From Pterobdella sp. o SKG-2022 (taxonomy: Eukaryota > Annelida > Clitellata > Hirudinida > Piscicolidae), in contig OZ038326.1 in NCBI GenBank assembly GCA_964035795.1, positions 1,832,916-1,896,915 of the forward strand: a stretch of DNA of 64,000 bases. The letters run 5' to 3'. Position 1 is the stretch's first letter, and each line of letters opens with the position of its first letter. Made by a program: the position numbers and the translations under genes. This document shows, one piece after another, positions 23,824 through 37,460 of this stretch. The notes below the pieces were generated by a model. That model saw only the letters and a program-made list of their open reading frames with translations, had not been told where the DNA came from and ran no database searches.

Positions 23824-24629
23824 CTGGGGGCAATAATTATAGGAAATAAATGTTCGTATTTGAATGACACAACGGAGCTAAAGACCAATCAATCTAACAT
23901 CTCATTAATAGTGAAAAGCACAAAAAATGATCTAAAACGTTAAGATTTAGGTAAGAATTTAAACACGTGGTTTCAAGGTCGGATGTGTATATTAAATTAT
24001 ATATTATATATTGGTTATTTATTAAGTTTTTTATACATATCCAGGCGTATATACACCTATTAGTTGTAGCTTTAACAGTTTGGTACATCGTTTTTTATTG
24101 TATCTATTGTATGTATTGTATTGTATCTATTTAATAATTCACTAACCTGTTTTAATATTTAGTTACGTATTAAATGTTTCATATTTTTCCATATTTAATA
24201 TTTTATTTAAGTTTAGTTATGTATCAATTGTTTGACACATTTTCAATAAAGTTCGTTATGATTCTGTTTTAGTTATTGTTATTATTATTTACTCATTTAT
24301 AATTAGTTATTCAAGTTTATTTATAGCTTTTACTTATTTATTCTATTTTATTTTTCAACTTTTAATCACTTATTATTGCTCTTTATATATTCATTGTCTT
24401 AATATTTCGTATATTGGACGATTGTTTTTGAATATGTTTGCTAAATTTGCCACCAAATACAATGAAGTCATAGGTTTAAATTTTGACGTAATTAATGTTT
24501 GAAAATAAATTATTCAATAAAAGGTATTTTAAGTTATTAATTCAACATAAAACTTAAAATCGATGAAAAGTCGACTATTCATCTTTTAAAACGAACATAG
24601 AGAACAAAAGAAAGCGACGAACCATAAAA

Positions 24630-24631
<2 letters not shown>

Positions 24632-24662
<31 letters not shown>

Positions 24663-24696
24663 AAAAAAAAAGGAGAGACAGAGAGCGAAAGAAACA
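24632..24696. repeat. GA-rich simple repeat
   Basis: A purine tract of repeated GA and GAAA units with a poly-A interruption, about 0.7 kb upstream of the 25392 start codon. Confidence 0.8.
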
Positions 24697-25391
24697 TAGA
24701 GGCAAAATTTCACCTGGCTCATTGTTCAAGTAAAGCAAGGTGTGAAGATGAAATAAAAATTAACTTAAATAATTATTTAATAGGAATTGTTGAAGTTTGT
24801 TATTCATTTGATATTATAAAAGACTGCAACTATTGATAAAACTGTACAGTTTCTAGTTTATTTCTTTTTGGTGCACAAAACAGCTTCCGTATTGAGATTT
24901 TTATATTTAGTTTACAATCAATGTTTTTAAGGATAGTCTTTTCACAAAAGGGTTTAGACTTTAAACTGTTGGTAAAAATATTTTAATAACCGCGAAATAT
25001 TGAATTGACTAAATAAATAAAAGAAACTTAGTTTAAAATTCAAAATAATGGTTAAAAATTGAAAAGATTCGGAGCTTGATCCAGGTAATTTTCAAGTTTT
25101 TATATACTGATTTTAACCTTATTATATTATCAAATAATTGAAATAATGAAAATCAAGTTGATTCAAGTGAAGTGAAGAGGAATAAATGAAATGGACTTAC
25201 TTTTTAATACAAACCACACTGATTTAAATATTTTCATAATAAACCCCATAATTAATTATAGTTAATTATAGTGATTAATATTGATTGTAACCTTCTTGTA
25301 AATTCTGTGTATACAAAATATCAGTAATACTGAAAATTTTCAAACACTCAACCAAAACTCCAAACAGAATGAAGGGAAAAATTAAAACACA

Positions 25392-28300
25392 ATGAAAACG
25401 TTTTTCTTTAATGTCTTGAAACCTTCGAACAATGAGTCCAAACCACAAAACAATGTTCAAATTAACTTCAAAACCTCACAAAATTCTTCGTCTTTACAAT
25501 CTTCCAAATCTTTTTGGAACGACCCTACAAGAGTCAATATGGTCAACAACGATGAAATTACCCTTGAGAACGACCGCATCTTACCTTCTATGCCATCAAG
25601 TTTCTCAACCTCGGGTCAAGATTCAGCTATTTATAGTTTCTCCCCATCTCCCAGCAGACCCTACGTTTCCAATGTGTTCAACTCAACAGATAACTCACAG
25701 AATACTCTATTATACGGGTCTAAACACAAAAAAGATAAAAGTAGCAACGATAAAAATAAAAAAGAAGAAGATGATGGGGGAATAGTTTTGTTGAAATCGA
25801 GGATCATTACTGATGAGGTGCCTGTCAAGGATTATGGGAAAAATATTGAATCAAAATCAAATAAAAATATAGATGTTAAACCAAGTAAAAACATAGACTC
25901 CAATAAGAATGGAGATACCAGGCCTTCTGACGACGGGTTCATGGATAAAGTTTTATCTACATTCACAAAACCCTCAACAAGCCAAGCCCAAAAAACATTG
26001 AGAAAAACAATTTCAAAAAGTGATTTTCGAAAAGATGGAAACAAAAATGGTGGCATTGAAGATGGTGACAATGATGATGAAGGCCTGGGTTGTACAAGTA
26101 TCCTTGATAAGATCATAACAGAAGCAAAAGAATATGTTGATGGAATCGGTTCAGAAATTAAAAAAACAAAAGCTCCAGGACCCCCAGTTCCATGTTCTTC
26201 ACAAAACATACCTAAAAGCGTTTCTGATGTTAAATTAGATATTTCCATGTTTGAAAAGGGAAAATTGCCAGATTTGAAGAAAAAAAATAATGAAAAGATA
26301 GAAAATAACACCAAAAAAAATTCTGATCATTCTTCAAAAATCGATCAAAAAAATCTTTCAGATACTACTTCAAAAAAAACAAACCTATCAACTAACTCAA
26401 ACGTTTCAGCAAGCACACACAATCACAAAACGAACATCTCTGGGGATCATAATGAGGGCCCTCCAGTGAATATGTCTCAATTTTTCAAGGTTGGAGTTCC
26501 CATTTTTGTCATAAATGAGATAGCAGAAAAAAAAACGTCAAAAAAAGATGTGAATGCTCTTCTTGTTGAAAATGATTCTAAAATTCATGTCACCGAAACT
26601 GAAAATTTTTCCGATGGTTTAGCTGAACGGTATATTCAAGAGAATATTATTTTGAATAAACAACAAAAACCCTTACAAATCAAACAGTCTTTTGGTAAAA
26701 AAGAAGAAAATCCCGCATCAAAAATGCAAGAAATGAACTCCAAAACAAAAACCAAGTATACAACTAGTCAAAGCAGTCAAGTTTCCAAAGTTAACGACAA
26801 AAACTTGGAATCTTTTGGAATATATTCAAAAGCTTATACATCATCTAGTCAACAACAATTAACTTCTGTAAAACCTATTGAGATTCCTTCAATTTTTTCA
26901 AACCAGGAAGGAAAATTTCAAAAAGTACAAAAAAAACCGATGGTTGAAATTCCTAAGAACAACTTTGTTAATAATCAATTGTTCAAAAACCAATTAGAAA
27001 AAATTATTGCCAACCCCATAACTCCAGCAAAAAAATCAAAATCCATGACTTCTTTAACGGACAACAGCAATGTCGGTAAAGAAAAAAAATTCAAATTCTT
27101 AGTTGAAGGAATAGATATTCCAGCCCGAGAAACGGAGGAAAACAACGAAGAGACAGACCCACACAACAAAAAGCATCCGAAAGGATTTGCATATGTGAAG
27201 GGTCGTATGTTGGCAGATGAAGTGACCAAAAGGGCTTCTGAAGTAGCCTCCAGAAAACCACATGAATATGTGGAAAACTATGCTATCGAAAAAGAAATTT
27301 TATCTATACAGAAAGAGTTTGAAGAAGAGGAAATGATGAAGGCCAGAGATGAACTTCACGCACATGTCAAATCCCTCTTCAAAACGAAATCGTTGAAAGT
27401 GATGGATAAAAGTGATAATATAAGGCAAACAACCGAAAATGAAAAAAGCTTGGTAAATATCACAAATAATTTGAAAGATTCAAAACATTCGCAAACAACT
27501 TCACAAAATTCACTAGGTCGAAGATCAAAATCAGACTTTGATCTTTCTAGGAAAGATGTTAACATAGGACAAAACCACTCCATTCCTCATGACACAAGTC
27601 GAGTCTTTCTCAAACCACACGACCAAGACCTTCAAACACTCAAAAAATTAAAAAAAGAAAGACATAAATATTTGAATAAAAAGATTTTTGGTCGAGGTGA
27701 CAGGGTAGAAAGTGAATATGCAAACTTTAGTGATTCAACTCCCACTGACTCATCACTGTACACTAGATCTAAAAATAACGCCGAAGACACAACAACGAAT
27801 AAAAAAAATAAATTCAAAAGTAGATCTAAGAACAAAAACTCACACAACACACAGGTAAACTCCCGCTTTGAAGCGAAAAATGATTATAATACGTATATGA
27901 AGGCAGGTGATGTGTATCATCAGCCTAGTCGACAGCTGTTAAACAGAGACAATAAAAGTAAAAATGGCCTTTATAATAATGATGAATCTCAAAATTTCCA
28001 TAATGGCTTCAATAAAGAGTTGAATAAAAGTGTTTTCAATTTTGGCGAGTTTGAAGATTTCGAAAAATTTGAATTTGAACAAAACAAACACGTGAGAAAA
28101 AATTCAAAACGAAGCCATATTGCACATGATAACCGAGGTTATGACCCAAAAGATTACAGATCGAAAAATATTGTTTCTGGTGTGATATCGTTTCCTGCAA
28201 ATCTTAGCAAAAGTTTGGATAATTTACATACAACAATAACTGGAAAAGTGACAGTACAAAAAAATAGCAAGCCATCGGGAAAGATTTTGAAAAATTTGTC

Positions 28301-30104
28301 ACATTCGAAAGTTCAAATAACTGGACCGAGTATAAACTACAAACAGTTGTACAACAAAAACAACAAAAACGCGTCTCTACCGGATGCGACCCCTTTTAAA
28401 CATCAAAACGTTCAATATAATTATTACAATAGAAACAAAAATATGTTTAATGAAAATTTAAAATCTGATGTGATTTGGGAGGAAGCTCTCAACACAGACC
28501 CAGAATTGGCGGCAGTATCGCGAGAAGGCCAGTTTTACAAGGTGCAAGTCAGACTCAACAACACTCCAATTAACTACAGAAACGGCAGCAGTCTATCGAA
28601 CATAACCCAAGTCTTAGGAGGATACATTCCAGAGTCGCACAGAAGGAGAGGTGCTTTCAAGTCCACAAACTACATCCACGACAACCCTCCCGCTCTTATT
28701 CTTCCACCTCCAAGTGAATTTTCTAGTCATTCAGTACAAAATCCTAGCATTTCTACTAGTTACTTTCATCCAATTATTTATCAGAATGAAGCCATCTCTT
28801 CTGGCGTCAAAAGTATTCAAGGCGAAGAAGAAAGATTTGCTGTAAAATCTATTAAATCCACCGAAACTTTACCCAAAACTCCACCACCAAATGGAATAGA
28901 ATTCGATTTAGAACTTTTACAAACTACCCAAACAACTAGTAATAACGTTAGTTATGTGTCTAGAAACACTAATGTTACTAACCAAACAGAAAACAACAGA
29001 GAAAGAGATGACCTTATGAATAGGCAGTTTAACAATAAATCACCTCTTTTGTCAATCAATAACCAATACAGAAATGACAATGAATATAACAGAGACATTG
29101 AGAACCTAGTGAAAGGAAGTGTTTTAATAAAAAAATCCTTGAATCCCAAGCAAGGTAACCATTTGAAACCAAGAGAAAACACAAATCTTTTTGAAGGGCA
29201 TTATTTTCAAGCCAAAGAAAACCCAATATACACGAGTGATTTTGAAACTATAGAAGAGAAGAGTAATAGAAAAATTATCAACAATCCGGCGCCTCCTGAT
29301 ATAGCCCTCGATTGGGAAGAAAATGGAGGTTTTTACAAGCAAGTTCCTATCAACAAGCAGTGGTACCACCATTATATTTTCGGAAAACATTCTAAGCACA
29401 ACTTTTCACCAAAACTACCCGGTCCATGGAAACTAAGATCTTCACAAAACAAAGGTATTTTTGAATGAATACTCATTTATAAGTATTTAATTTTTATAGA
29501 TTAAAATCTAATTAAATTTTTGAAAACAGGACAAAGAAACTTTTCGACTGGACCAACAAATTGGTCTGAAACCAAACACATAAAGCAGACTGTGGACGTG
29601 GAAAAGGAAGAAGAAGAATTGATCGGTCCATTGAAAGGACCATCTAGACATCAAGCTGAAACTGCAGTGAACATTGATGCTGTCTCAGAAAAAGTGGAGC
29701 TGAGTCTTTTGAACGGCATAATCACAATCGAAGTGAAGGTGCGCTGTGAAAGGTTAGTGCCCATCAGAGGAACTGAAGACATGTTTAAGAAGTCTGCGGT
29801 GGTGGTCACCCGTATGATCGATATCGACATGACAGTGAGTGCGGAGAGACAGGCAATGTTCCAGGCTGCCGTAGCTATGTCAGCCCAGAGTTCATCTTCA
29901 GACCATCTCAGACTCAGCACCAAGGATACTTTCGAGTTGTACTGCAAACTTATGCAAATGGCGGATGAAGCTGAAGAAGGATTATTGTTCGGGAGCGTAC
30001 ATATTGACAAAGAGCTGGAAGAAGAGAGGAGATTTCCTGGCGTATCTGATTTTTTCAACGACACCACACCAACTTACCAACATGGAAAAAGCAGATTTTT
30101 ATAA
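25392..30104 (+). CDS. Large, mostly disordered protein of unknown function (1,545 aa, two coding exons)
   Basis: Exon 1 is 25392-29454 and exon 2 is 29530-30104, joined across a 75-bp GT-AG intron in phase 1 (AAAG|GTATTT ... AAACAG|GA) to give NKGQRNF. The ATG at 25392 has an in-frame TAA 9 bases upstream, so it is a sound start unless an upstream coding exon exists. Most of the protein is rich in Asn, Ser, Lys and Gln and has no recognisable fold or membrane span; it has an APGPPVP motif near residue 260 and acidic/Lys-rich clusters. An exception is residues about 590-680, which look helical (KGFAYVKGRMLADEVTKRAS, then EKEILSIQKEFEEEEMMKAR). The last 250 or so residues also look ordered, with aromatic and hydrophobic spacing (DIALDWEENGGFYKQVPINK; later ITIEVKVRCERLVPIRGTED and TRMIDIDMTVSAERQAMFQA). 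I recognise no family. A scaffold or cytoskeletal role would be guesswork. Existence as a gene is well supported by length alone in this AT-rich DNA. Confidence 0.85.
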
Positions 30105-31188
30105 AGTTGTTCTATTGGGTCTATTGAAAAAAATGTATTAAATTAAGTCATATTTTGGATAATTTCCTTTTTTATTGCTTTCTATTTTTTGTTCATGGTT
30201 TTTATTTAGTCTTATCATGTTTTATGAAAACTGGTTATAAAAAAATTACAACTTTGTTAATAGTTTCAAAAGTTTTCGATCATAATTTCAACGTTCAAGC
30301 GCAATAATGGCGTTGAATTAGTTTTAGAAAAACTGCATAAAAAGTTGGTTTCAAAAATATCAACTATTTGAATTAGAGCCTCGAACAATGAGAGAAAATT
30401 GAAAATTAAGTGGATACTGTTTTTATTTATTAAAAAGTAAAGCTTATCAAAAATTTAAGTTTCGTCATAAAGTTATAAACTGAAGTTTTAAAATACTATT
30501 TTTAGAAAAGAAAACCGGTCTAATTCAATGAAGGTTGTTAACCCTATCAGTTTTTGTATTTTATTTTGGCAACATCAAGGCTAGAAAAATTTTAATTTTA
30601 AAATAAAATCTCAAGTTTTTTTGCAAAAAAATAGTTATATAATTTTTACTTTCAATAAATTAATGGTATTTTTTGAGTTTAATGAATTTCAATGGTATAT
30701 TGAATATCATTGACATTCATTTAATGTTTTATGTTTCTGTAACTGTGAATATGCCAATAAAATTTTTAAAAGAATATCAATAACATATATTCAAAAATAC
30801 GTGTTGTTCATTCAAAAATGTTCAAGTATTTACTAAGGTTGTAAAAACAGATAACACAACTTTTATAAAGACATTTTCGTTGTTCGTGCAAGTTTTTAAA
30901 AATATTAAAACTTTGAAACGGTTGTTTTTAAGTTGAAATGTCCTTATTTAAAAAAATTTTTTGGTAATTTTTCAAAAATCATTCATTTATGAAAAAATTT
31001 TAAATCGTGTTCTACTTTGTTTAAAAATACACGTAACTTTAAATCCTAGTTGAAGTTTCTCTTAATTTTTGTGAATGATAAGTTTGCATACGTATTATTA
31101 TAATAATTTTTAAATTATACAGAATATTGTTTCAAAATAAAAACAATAAAAAGTTTGTTCTTGAAGAAGTTTAATATCACTAGAGAGC
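30105..31188. other. Intergenic spacer with 3' UTR and upstream region
   Basis: AT-rich, about 1.1 kb between the stop of the disordered-protein gene and the ATG of SLC2A13. It must hold the 3' UTR of the first and the promoter or 5' UTR of the second. I see no coding signal or defined element. Confidence 0.5.
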
Positions 31189-34173
31189 ATGGAAAACGAA
31201 GGTTTAAATAATGAAAAGCCCTTGAAAAATCTTGAAATTACAATGAGAAAGGAAAAAAGTTTGAGTTGTTTCACTCTAACTCTGACTTTCACGTCTGCCA
31301 TTGGAGGATTCTTGTTCGGATACAACACTGGGGTGGTCTCTGGAGCTCTCGTCATGTTAAATGTGAGAAAATTTTTGATAGTTTTTATTTTTTTTCATAT
31401 GAAATTATTTCGAAATAGTTCAAATTTGATTTTATAGAAAAATAGATTCGAATGAAATCTGATGAAATGCAGGATCATATGCCGATGACAGACCTGCAAA
31501 AGCAAGTTTTTGTGAGTCTCACTATGTTGGCTGCTTTAGTTTTCTCTCTCATCTCAGGCTTTTTGAATGATTTTTTTGGAAGGAAAAAAACTATGATGTT
31601 GGCTGCAATGGTTTTTGTGATTGGTGGAATTGTTCTTGCTGCAGCTCAAAACATTTGGACTCTCTTTATTGGAAGAATCATCATAGGCATTGCATTAGGT
31701 TTCTAATTGATTTTATTATAAATGATCAATTCTAATCTGACTTTTAATACATTCACTTCATATACTCACAGGTATATCTTCAATGAGTACATCCATGTAT
31801 ATAGCTGAATGCTCTCCTCGATCTCACAGAGGCCTACTGGTCACTGTGAACACTGTTTTTGTTACTGGAGCTCAGTTTGTTTCTTGTATAGTTTGTGGTC
31901 TTGTTAATTTCTATCCTGTTTATGGTTGGAGGTAGGTGGGTTGGGTGAAAGGACTGATTATGATAATTGAGGTTTTTGTATAAATGCATGACTATATATA
32001 AACTTTTAAAAACAGCTACAATAACAGAGAACCACCAAAAACCCTCACAGGTTAGCTCTAGGTCTAGGAACAATACCAGCTGGGATACAATTAATAATGT
32101 TTACTTGCCTTCCGGAAAGTCCTCGATGGTTGGTGGGCAGAGGCAAAGAGTCAGCTGCTCGTAAGATATTAAAGAAGATTGAAGAAGATGATGATGTGGT
32201 CGATGAAGAAATCACAGCTATCAACCATTGCCTTCATCAGAATGAGGGTGGGTGATGTATTTGTTTATGATTAAGTTAACAAAATTGTGTCTTTTAGGGA
32301 TTTCAATGTTTCCAAAAAAAGATTAAATTAAATTGACTTCATCATGAGACATTAATAATGAAACCATATCTATCTCAAAAATTATTTCAAATTTCCATAT
32401 TTCTACTTTTCATTTCACTAAAGTTGCTATAAACATCATCAGAATCCAGAGGTTTTTCAACACTGAGCCAGGTGTTGAGAACAAAACATGTGATGAAGGC
32501 TTTGTTTGTTGGAGTTGTGTTGCAGGCTGTGCAACAGTTTGGAGGCATAAATGCTGTAATGTAAGTGATAATGTCGTTTTGGTTTTAACTGTTTTCAGTT
32601 AGTTGTTATATTTTCATTTTTTTGGCTGCCATAAATCAATACTGTTTTTATAACACAAATATTTTCTAAATTGTTACCCAGGTACTACAGTGCCACAATA
32701 ATTCAGATGTCAGGGGTAGAGAGTCTGAGTAATGCTATCTGGTTATCAGCCTTGGTTGCCTTTATCAATTTTCTGGCCACCTTCATCAGTTTCCCAATGG
32801 TTGATCAAGTAGGTAGAAGGACACTTACCTTACTTTCTTTGTTTGGTGAGTGTTGATAGATCAAGAAATATTTGGAGAATGAAAGGGAGAGGTGTACAAA
32901 TGAAGATATAATTAGAAATAAAAAGAGGTTGATGAAAATATGTTTCCTTCCTAAGTGTTCATATCTTCGTCCTTCACAGGAGCTTTCTTGGGTTTGCTGG
33001 TGCTAGGAGTGGGATTCAAACTTGCCAGCATTAAATCACCTCCAGTCAGTCTGAGTCTAATAAATGCATCTTCTTGTCTTGCTTATAGGTGGGTGGTGCC
33101 ATTTCAAGTATTGTTAAAAATAAGAAACAAGATGGAAATTCAAATGGATTTAATAGTTTATGTAGTATTGATGTTGAGTGACTAGTTTTTTTTGTTTATA
33201 TAAATAAATACAAATGAATCTATATGTCAAATTTGGCTACAACATCCAAAACAGTACATGCGAAACGTGTGTGGAAGATCCAACTTGTAATTTCTGTTAT
33301 CAACCTGCTGATTCATCTTTTTCTAACACTTTCTGCTACTCCACCAACATATATAACAACCACAAAAATGTTTATGGTTTTACAAACAGCAATCAAACCA
33401 ATGAAAATGCCTATGCAAACAACAGCTACAATGAAAATTCTCAATGTTCTTTCATATTTAAGCAAACATTTCTTACATCCAAAGAAAAGAATATTGTGGA
33501 TAACTCAGGACTCAACAAGATGCTGATACACAAGCCATGGAGAGAATCTTTCAAGTATTGCAACACACCCTTTTACTGGTTATCCACCTTCGGAATGATT
33601 GTCTTCCTTATCTTCTTCGCTCCTGGTTAGATTTTATATTCATTTTGTTTTTCAAATGAAACGTTATTATAATTATATCACTTCTTCACATACATACCAC
33701 ACTCAACACAGGAATGGGTCCGATGCCCTGGACTATAAACTCGGAGATATACCCCAACTGGGCTCGAAGCACCTGCGTTTCCATTGCAACCTGTGTTAAT
33801 TGGCTATGTAACATGATAGTTTCTTTCACTTTTCTATCTCTCATCAGCTCTGTTGGGGGTTATGGTGAGTAATGGAGTATTGTGGCAGTAGTGGTTTTAT
33901 CGGTTTCAGTAGTGTTTTTAAATTAAAAACTAGAGTATTTCCTCTATTGCTATAAAAAGACAAACATTTTGTACACAAAAACAGCACACACTCTTCACTC
34001 TACTTATACCCACCCCAGGGGCATTCTTCTTGTTTTCTGGCATGGTCTTTTTGAGTTTCATTCTTTTGATACTCATCTTGCCTGAGACAAAGAATAAGAG
34101 CCTAGAAGAGATTGAAGATCTGTTTAGGGGTCGTCTGCTTGTGAAGGGTAAAGAACATCAAAGTTTGATGTAG
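31189..34173 (+). CDS. SLC2A13: Proton/myo-inositol cotransporter (HMIT family), 617 aa, ten exons
   Basis: Sugar-porter (GLUT) family member; known orthologues import myo-inositol with protons. Exons: 31189-31362, 31446-31698, 31772-31931, 32051-32247, 32443-32560, 32682-32845, 32980-33088, 33255-33625, 33712-33864, 34019-34173. All junctions are GT-AG and in phase. Landmarks in order: GFLFGYNTGVVSGA in helix 1, DFFGRKK between helices 2 and 3, AECSPRSHRG and YGWR, then CLPESPRWLVGRGK after helix 6, QQFGGINAVMYYSATI in helix 7, DQVGRR between helices 8 and 9, GMGPMPWTINSEIYP in helix 10, and LPETKNKSLEEIEDLF after helix 12. Between helices 9 and 10 lies the extracellular insert specific to HMIT, with a CETCVEDPTCNFCY cysteine cluster. 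It is Asn-rich here. Length is close to human HMIT. A second acceptor at 31438 would create a stop, so 31446 is used. Tail-to-tail with the MFSD6-like gene. Confidence 0.95.
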
Positions 34174-37153
34174 GTGCTGGGTAGGATATAATTGTTTTGT
34201 TTTAGTATTATAGTTGAATGGAGAAACAAATATGGGGAAAAGTAAGTAATATTCTGTGTTGGAAAAGGAGAGGGAAACAGTTTCAATATGAGTTCAATGT
34301 TTTATGATGGCATGTGGTGATGAGGATTTTTGTTTGAAGTCCTTGTGTCCCAAGTTAGTGGAGTAGGACATGATTGGTAGGGTTGATGATGTTTATTGAT
34401 AGTATTAGCGGTGTATTTGAATGAATCATAAATGACTCGATGAAATCAAAAGGATAAGGCTTTTATTGCTTTACAAAGGCGATGTTGTAATTTTTCTTCT
34501 TTTTATGATTGTCAATATTTTATATTTGTGTTGTTATCATTTCTATTTTATTGATTTTTTTTCTTTATCTTGGCAATGTTTTTCCATGATTAGCACAATG
34601 ACTATTTCATTTTTATTAATACTATTGATATTATAAAAATTATTATTATTGTCATTTTTTTTATTAAATTTTTATTATGATGTCAATTGGAAACATGCTA
34701 ATAATAATGCTGATGATGATGTTATGGTTCTAAATCAGGTTTTCACCGACTGTTTGCGGAAGTAGTAATATAAAAGAATTATGTTTTATGTAGTCATGCA
34801 ATTAGTTCTTTCCAAGTTTGATTCTTTATAAAAAATTTTATTTATTAATTATCATAAAATATCACTTAACATTTATATATATGAAGTTTTTTAAAAAATT
34901 ATAGACAAATCAAGCTTAAACAGTTATAAAATTACGCAAAACTTAAAATTCAACTTTACCTTGGCCAAGTTTTACGATATCTTTAAGATGTTATTATAAA
35001 GTAACTTAAACTAAAAATAAGTCAAAAAATTATCACAAAGCTCACTTAATATAAAATCTTAGCATTGTTGTCTCTGATATTTAATGCAGTATTTATAAGC
35101 GCTCTTGCTCATAAATCAAAGTATAACAGGTGCTGATTGATATGATATAAACTTATATCTATTTTGATATAAGTGTTACTATATTGTGATTAAATTTTCA
35201 CTTAGGGAATATAAGGGTTGAAAAGCTTGTCAATAATTTAATTTTTGTATTAAACTCAAGCGTATTCTCTATTCCACATCTATTCACATCAACGTTGGAG
35301 CCTGAATGCTGAATGATAATGCGTTATTTATATATTCTAGTTAATTTTAGAATTAAAATTGATTGTTTTCATATGTTAGGGATTATTCATATCATAGTTT
35401 TTATTTTGTGTTGTTATTTTCTTCTAGTTAAATGTCTTGAAATTATTCATCCTAAAAGAATTCATTTATTATTTGAGTTATTCTTTTTTATTATTTAATA
35501 TTATACCCCTATTTCTCATTAGCCAATTATTGATATAGCAGCTTCAATTTTGAATCAATTATAAAATTTTATTTAATTTTTTTTAACTGATTGAGAGTTA
35601 GCCTTAGTTCTGCATCCATAGATAATTTTTTGGTTAGTGTTTTTGCTTTAGAGTAGCAAAAAGTGTGAAAAATGGTAAAAAAAATTGATAGTTTGATCTG
35701 CCATAGGTTTTTAATGTTTCCAGTAATTAAATTTTTCTTTTAGTTTTTTTTTGAGAAAAAAAGCGTTTAATATTATTTAAGAAGTTTTAAAACAAAGATA
35801 ACGCAGCAATAGAATTTGATCAATAAAAAAATATACGTTACACTATTAATTTTCTATCACCAAAGAATCAAAATTATTTTGAGAATGATTGCTATGTAAG
35901 TTCAAACTACACCAAATAACTTAGCCAACTCTGATTGGTTGTATAATCAGCCAATTGGGTAATTGAATATTGTAGTTTTAACTTCGTTCAAACTATATAA
36001 TATACAGGTAACAAGCCTTGCTACAAAGACACGATAAACTAGAAATATCGATCGTTAACTCACTAATAAATCGAGACTTCTAAAGTCTTTCAATAAAGTT
36101 GAGCTTATGAAAATCATAGGTTTCTTCACAATAAATGCTTTTTCAAATTCATTATCAACAAATATTTCAAAGAAATCTAACACAATTTTCATGGGTCGAC
36201 ACCGCTCTAACACTGATTAATAATTGAGGTCAAAGGTGAATATTCCTATGTATACGACATTAAATATTACTTTGAAACTATCAATTTTAAAAATATTTTA
36301 AGTAGGATCTGATAATTATAGTATATTTAAAATTTCTAATAATCTATAATAAGCCTTAGAAATATAGTAATTTAATATTAATAACGGATTGATTGTAACT
36401 GATGTCTCCAGGTTTTCCAGCTGTCATAACTATAAGATGAATCATTAGGTTTGTACTGTCAAATACACAATTGACATTTTGTTAAATAACGAGTCCCGTA
36501 AATTACTTATAGTTACACTAGAGTAAATGTGGCCATTATAGAATAATTAATTGGAAATCAGCTACATTATAAGCACGAAACCAAATAAAACGAGCTCTTA
36601 CCACAACTTAATTCTAATACAAATTATTTTTCTTATTATTTTGTCATTATTGTTGTTTTACTCAAATAAGAATCAAAATGAGCATTTACACAAAATATAT
36701 TTTTTTTACAACATTTAATTAGAATAAGAAAATACAACAATAATATAGATTCAAGCTACTAATAACAATAGAAATAAAAATGGATAAAATAATATCAAAC
36801 AATAAGAATAATAATAATAAAAACGAAAAATCAAAATTCACTGCTAACTACATTAACATCTAGTTTAAATAACATCAATGAAAAAATATTTGTCAAAAAT
36901 AAAATAAAAAACATAAACAAAACAGCAATAATACTAACTATATGAAAAAAAATAAATGCCGAAAAAGAGTTAAGAAACAAATTAAATAAGAAAAAAAATA
37001 ATAACAAGAATAATAGTAATAATAAATGTTAAAAAAAATAATATTATTATTAGAGATTGAAAAAATGAATGATTTTAACGGAAAATTCTGCTAAAGAATC
37101 GAGTCTATGAAGGGATAGCCAAAGGATTTAAAAGTAAAATTCAAGTTTTCTCA
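34174..37153. other. Intergenic region between convergent genes
   Basis: About 3 kb between the stop codons of SLC2A13 and the MFSD6-like gene, very AT-rich, with AAT and AAC clusters at about 36740-37040. It contains both 3' UTRs. No coding exon, RNA gene or mobile element recognised. Confidence 0.5.
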
Positions 37154-37429
37154 TTACCAGTTTTGGTTTTGTCTGTATGCATCTGGAAGGAAAAATATTT
37201 ATTCTGTTTTTTTTTCTTAATTATAAAAATAATGACGTTAATCTTTCAATCAATTTGAGTAATATGAGTTTTTGTGGCATAGATGTCTACAATAGGATCG
37301 TTATTATTAGGAACATGATTTTAAATCATCAATAATAATATACATAAAAATTGATTAGCAATGAATATTTTTAAAAAATAATGAGAAATTCAATATACTC
37401 TTTAAAAGGAATAATAATGATAAAAAATA

Positions 37430-37460
<31 letters not shown>

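Larger units (their letters stand above)
19781..25391. other. Intergenic stretch between divergent genes
   Basis: This lies between the start of the minus-strand Ig gene (19780) and the plus-strand disordered-protein gene (25392). It probably holds the promoters and 5' untranslated regions of both. Apart from candidate exons at 23444-23823 and a GA-rich tract near 24632-24696, I see no feature. The long T-rich plus-strand frames at 21102-21567 look compositional. Confidence 0.45.

Noticed and set aside
25832..26314. Antisense ORFs within the large disordered-protein gene
   Set aside because: They are shadows of the 1,358-codon sense frame, with Phe/Ser-rich composition mirroring its Lys/Asn codons.
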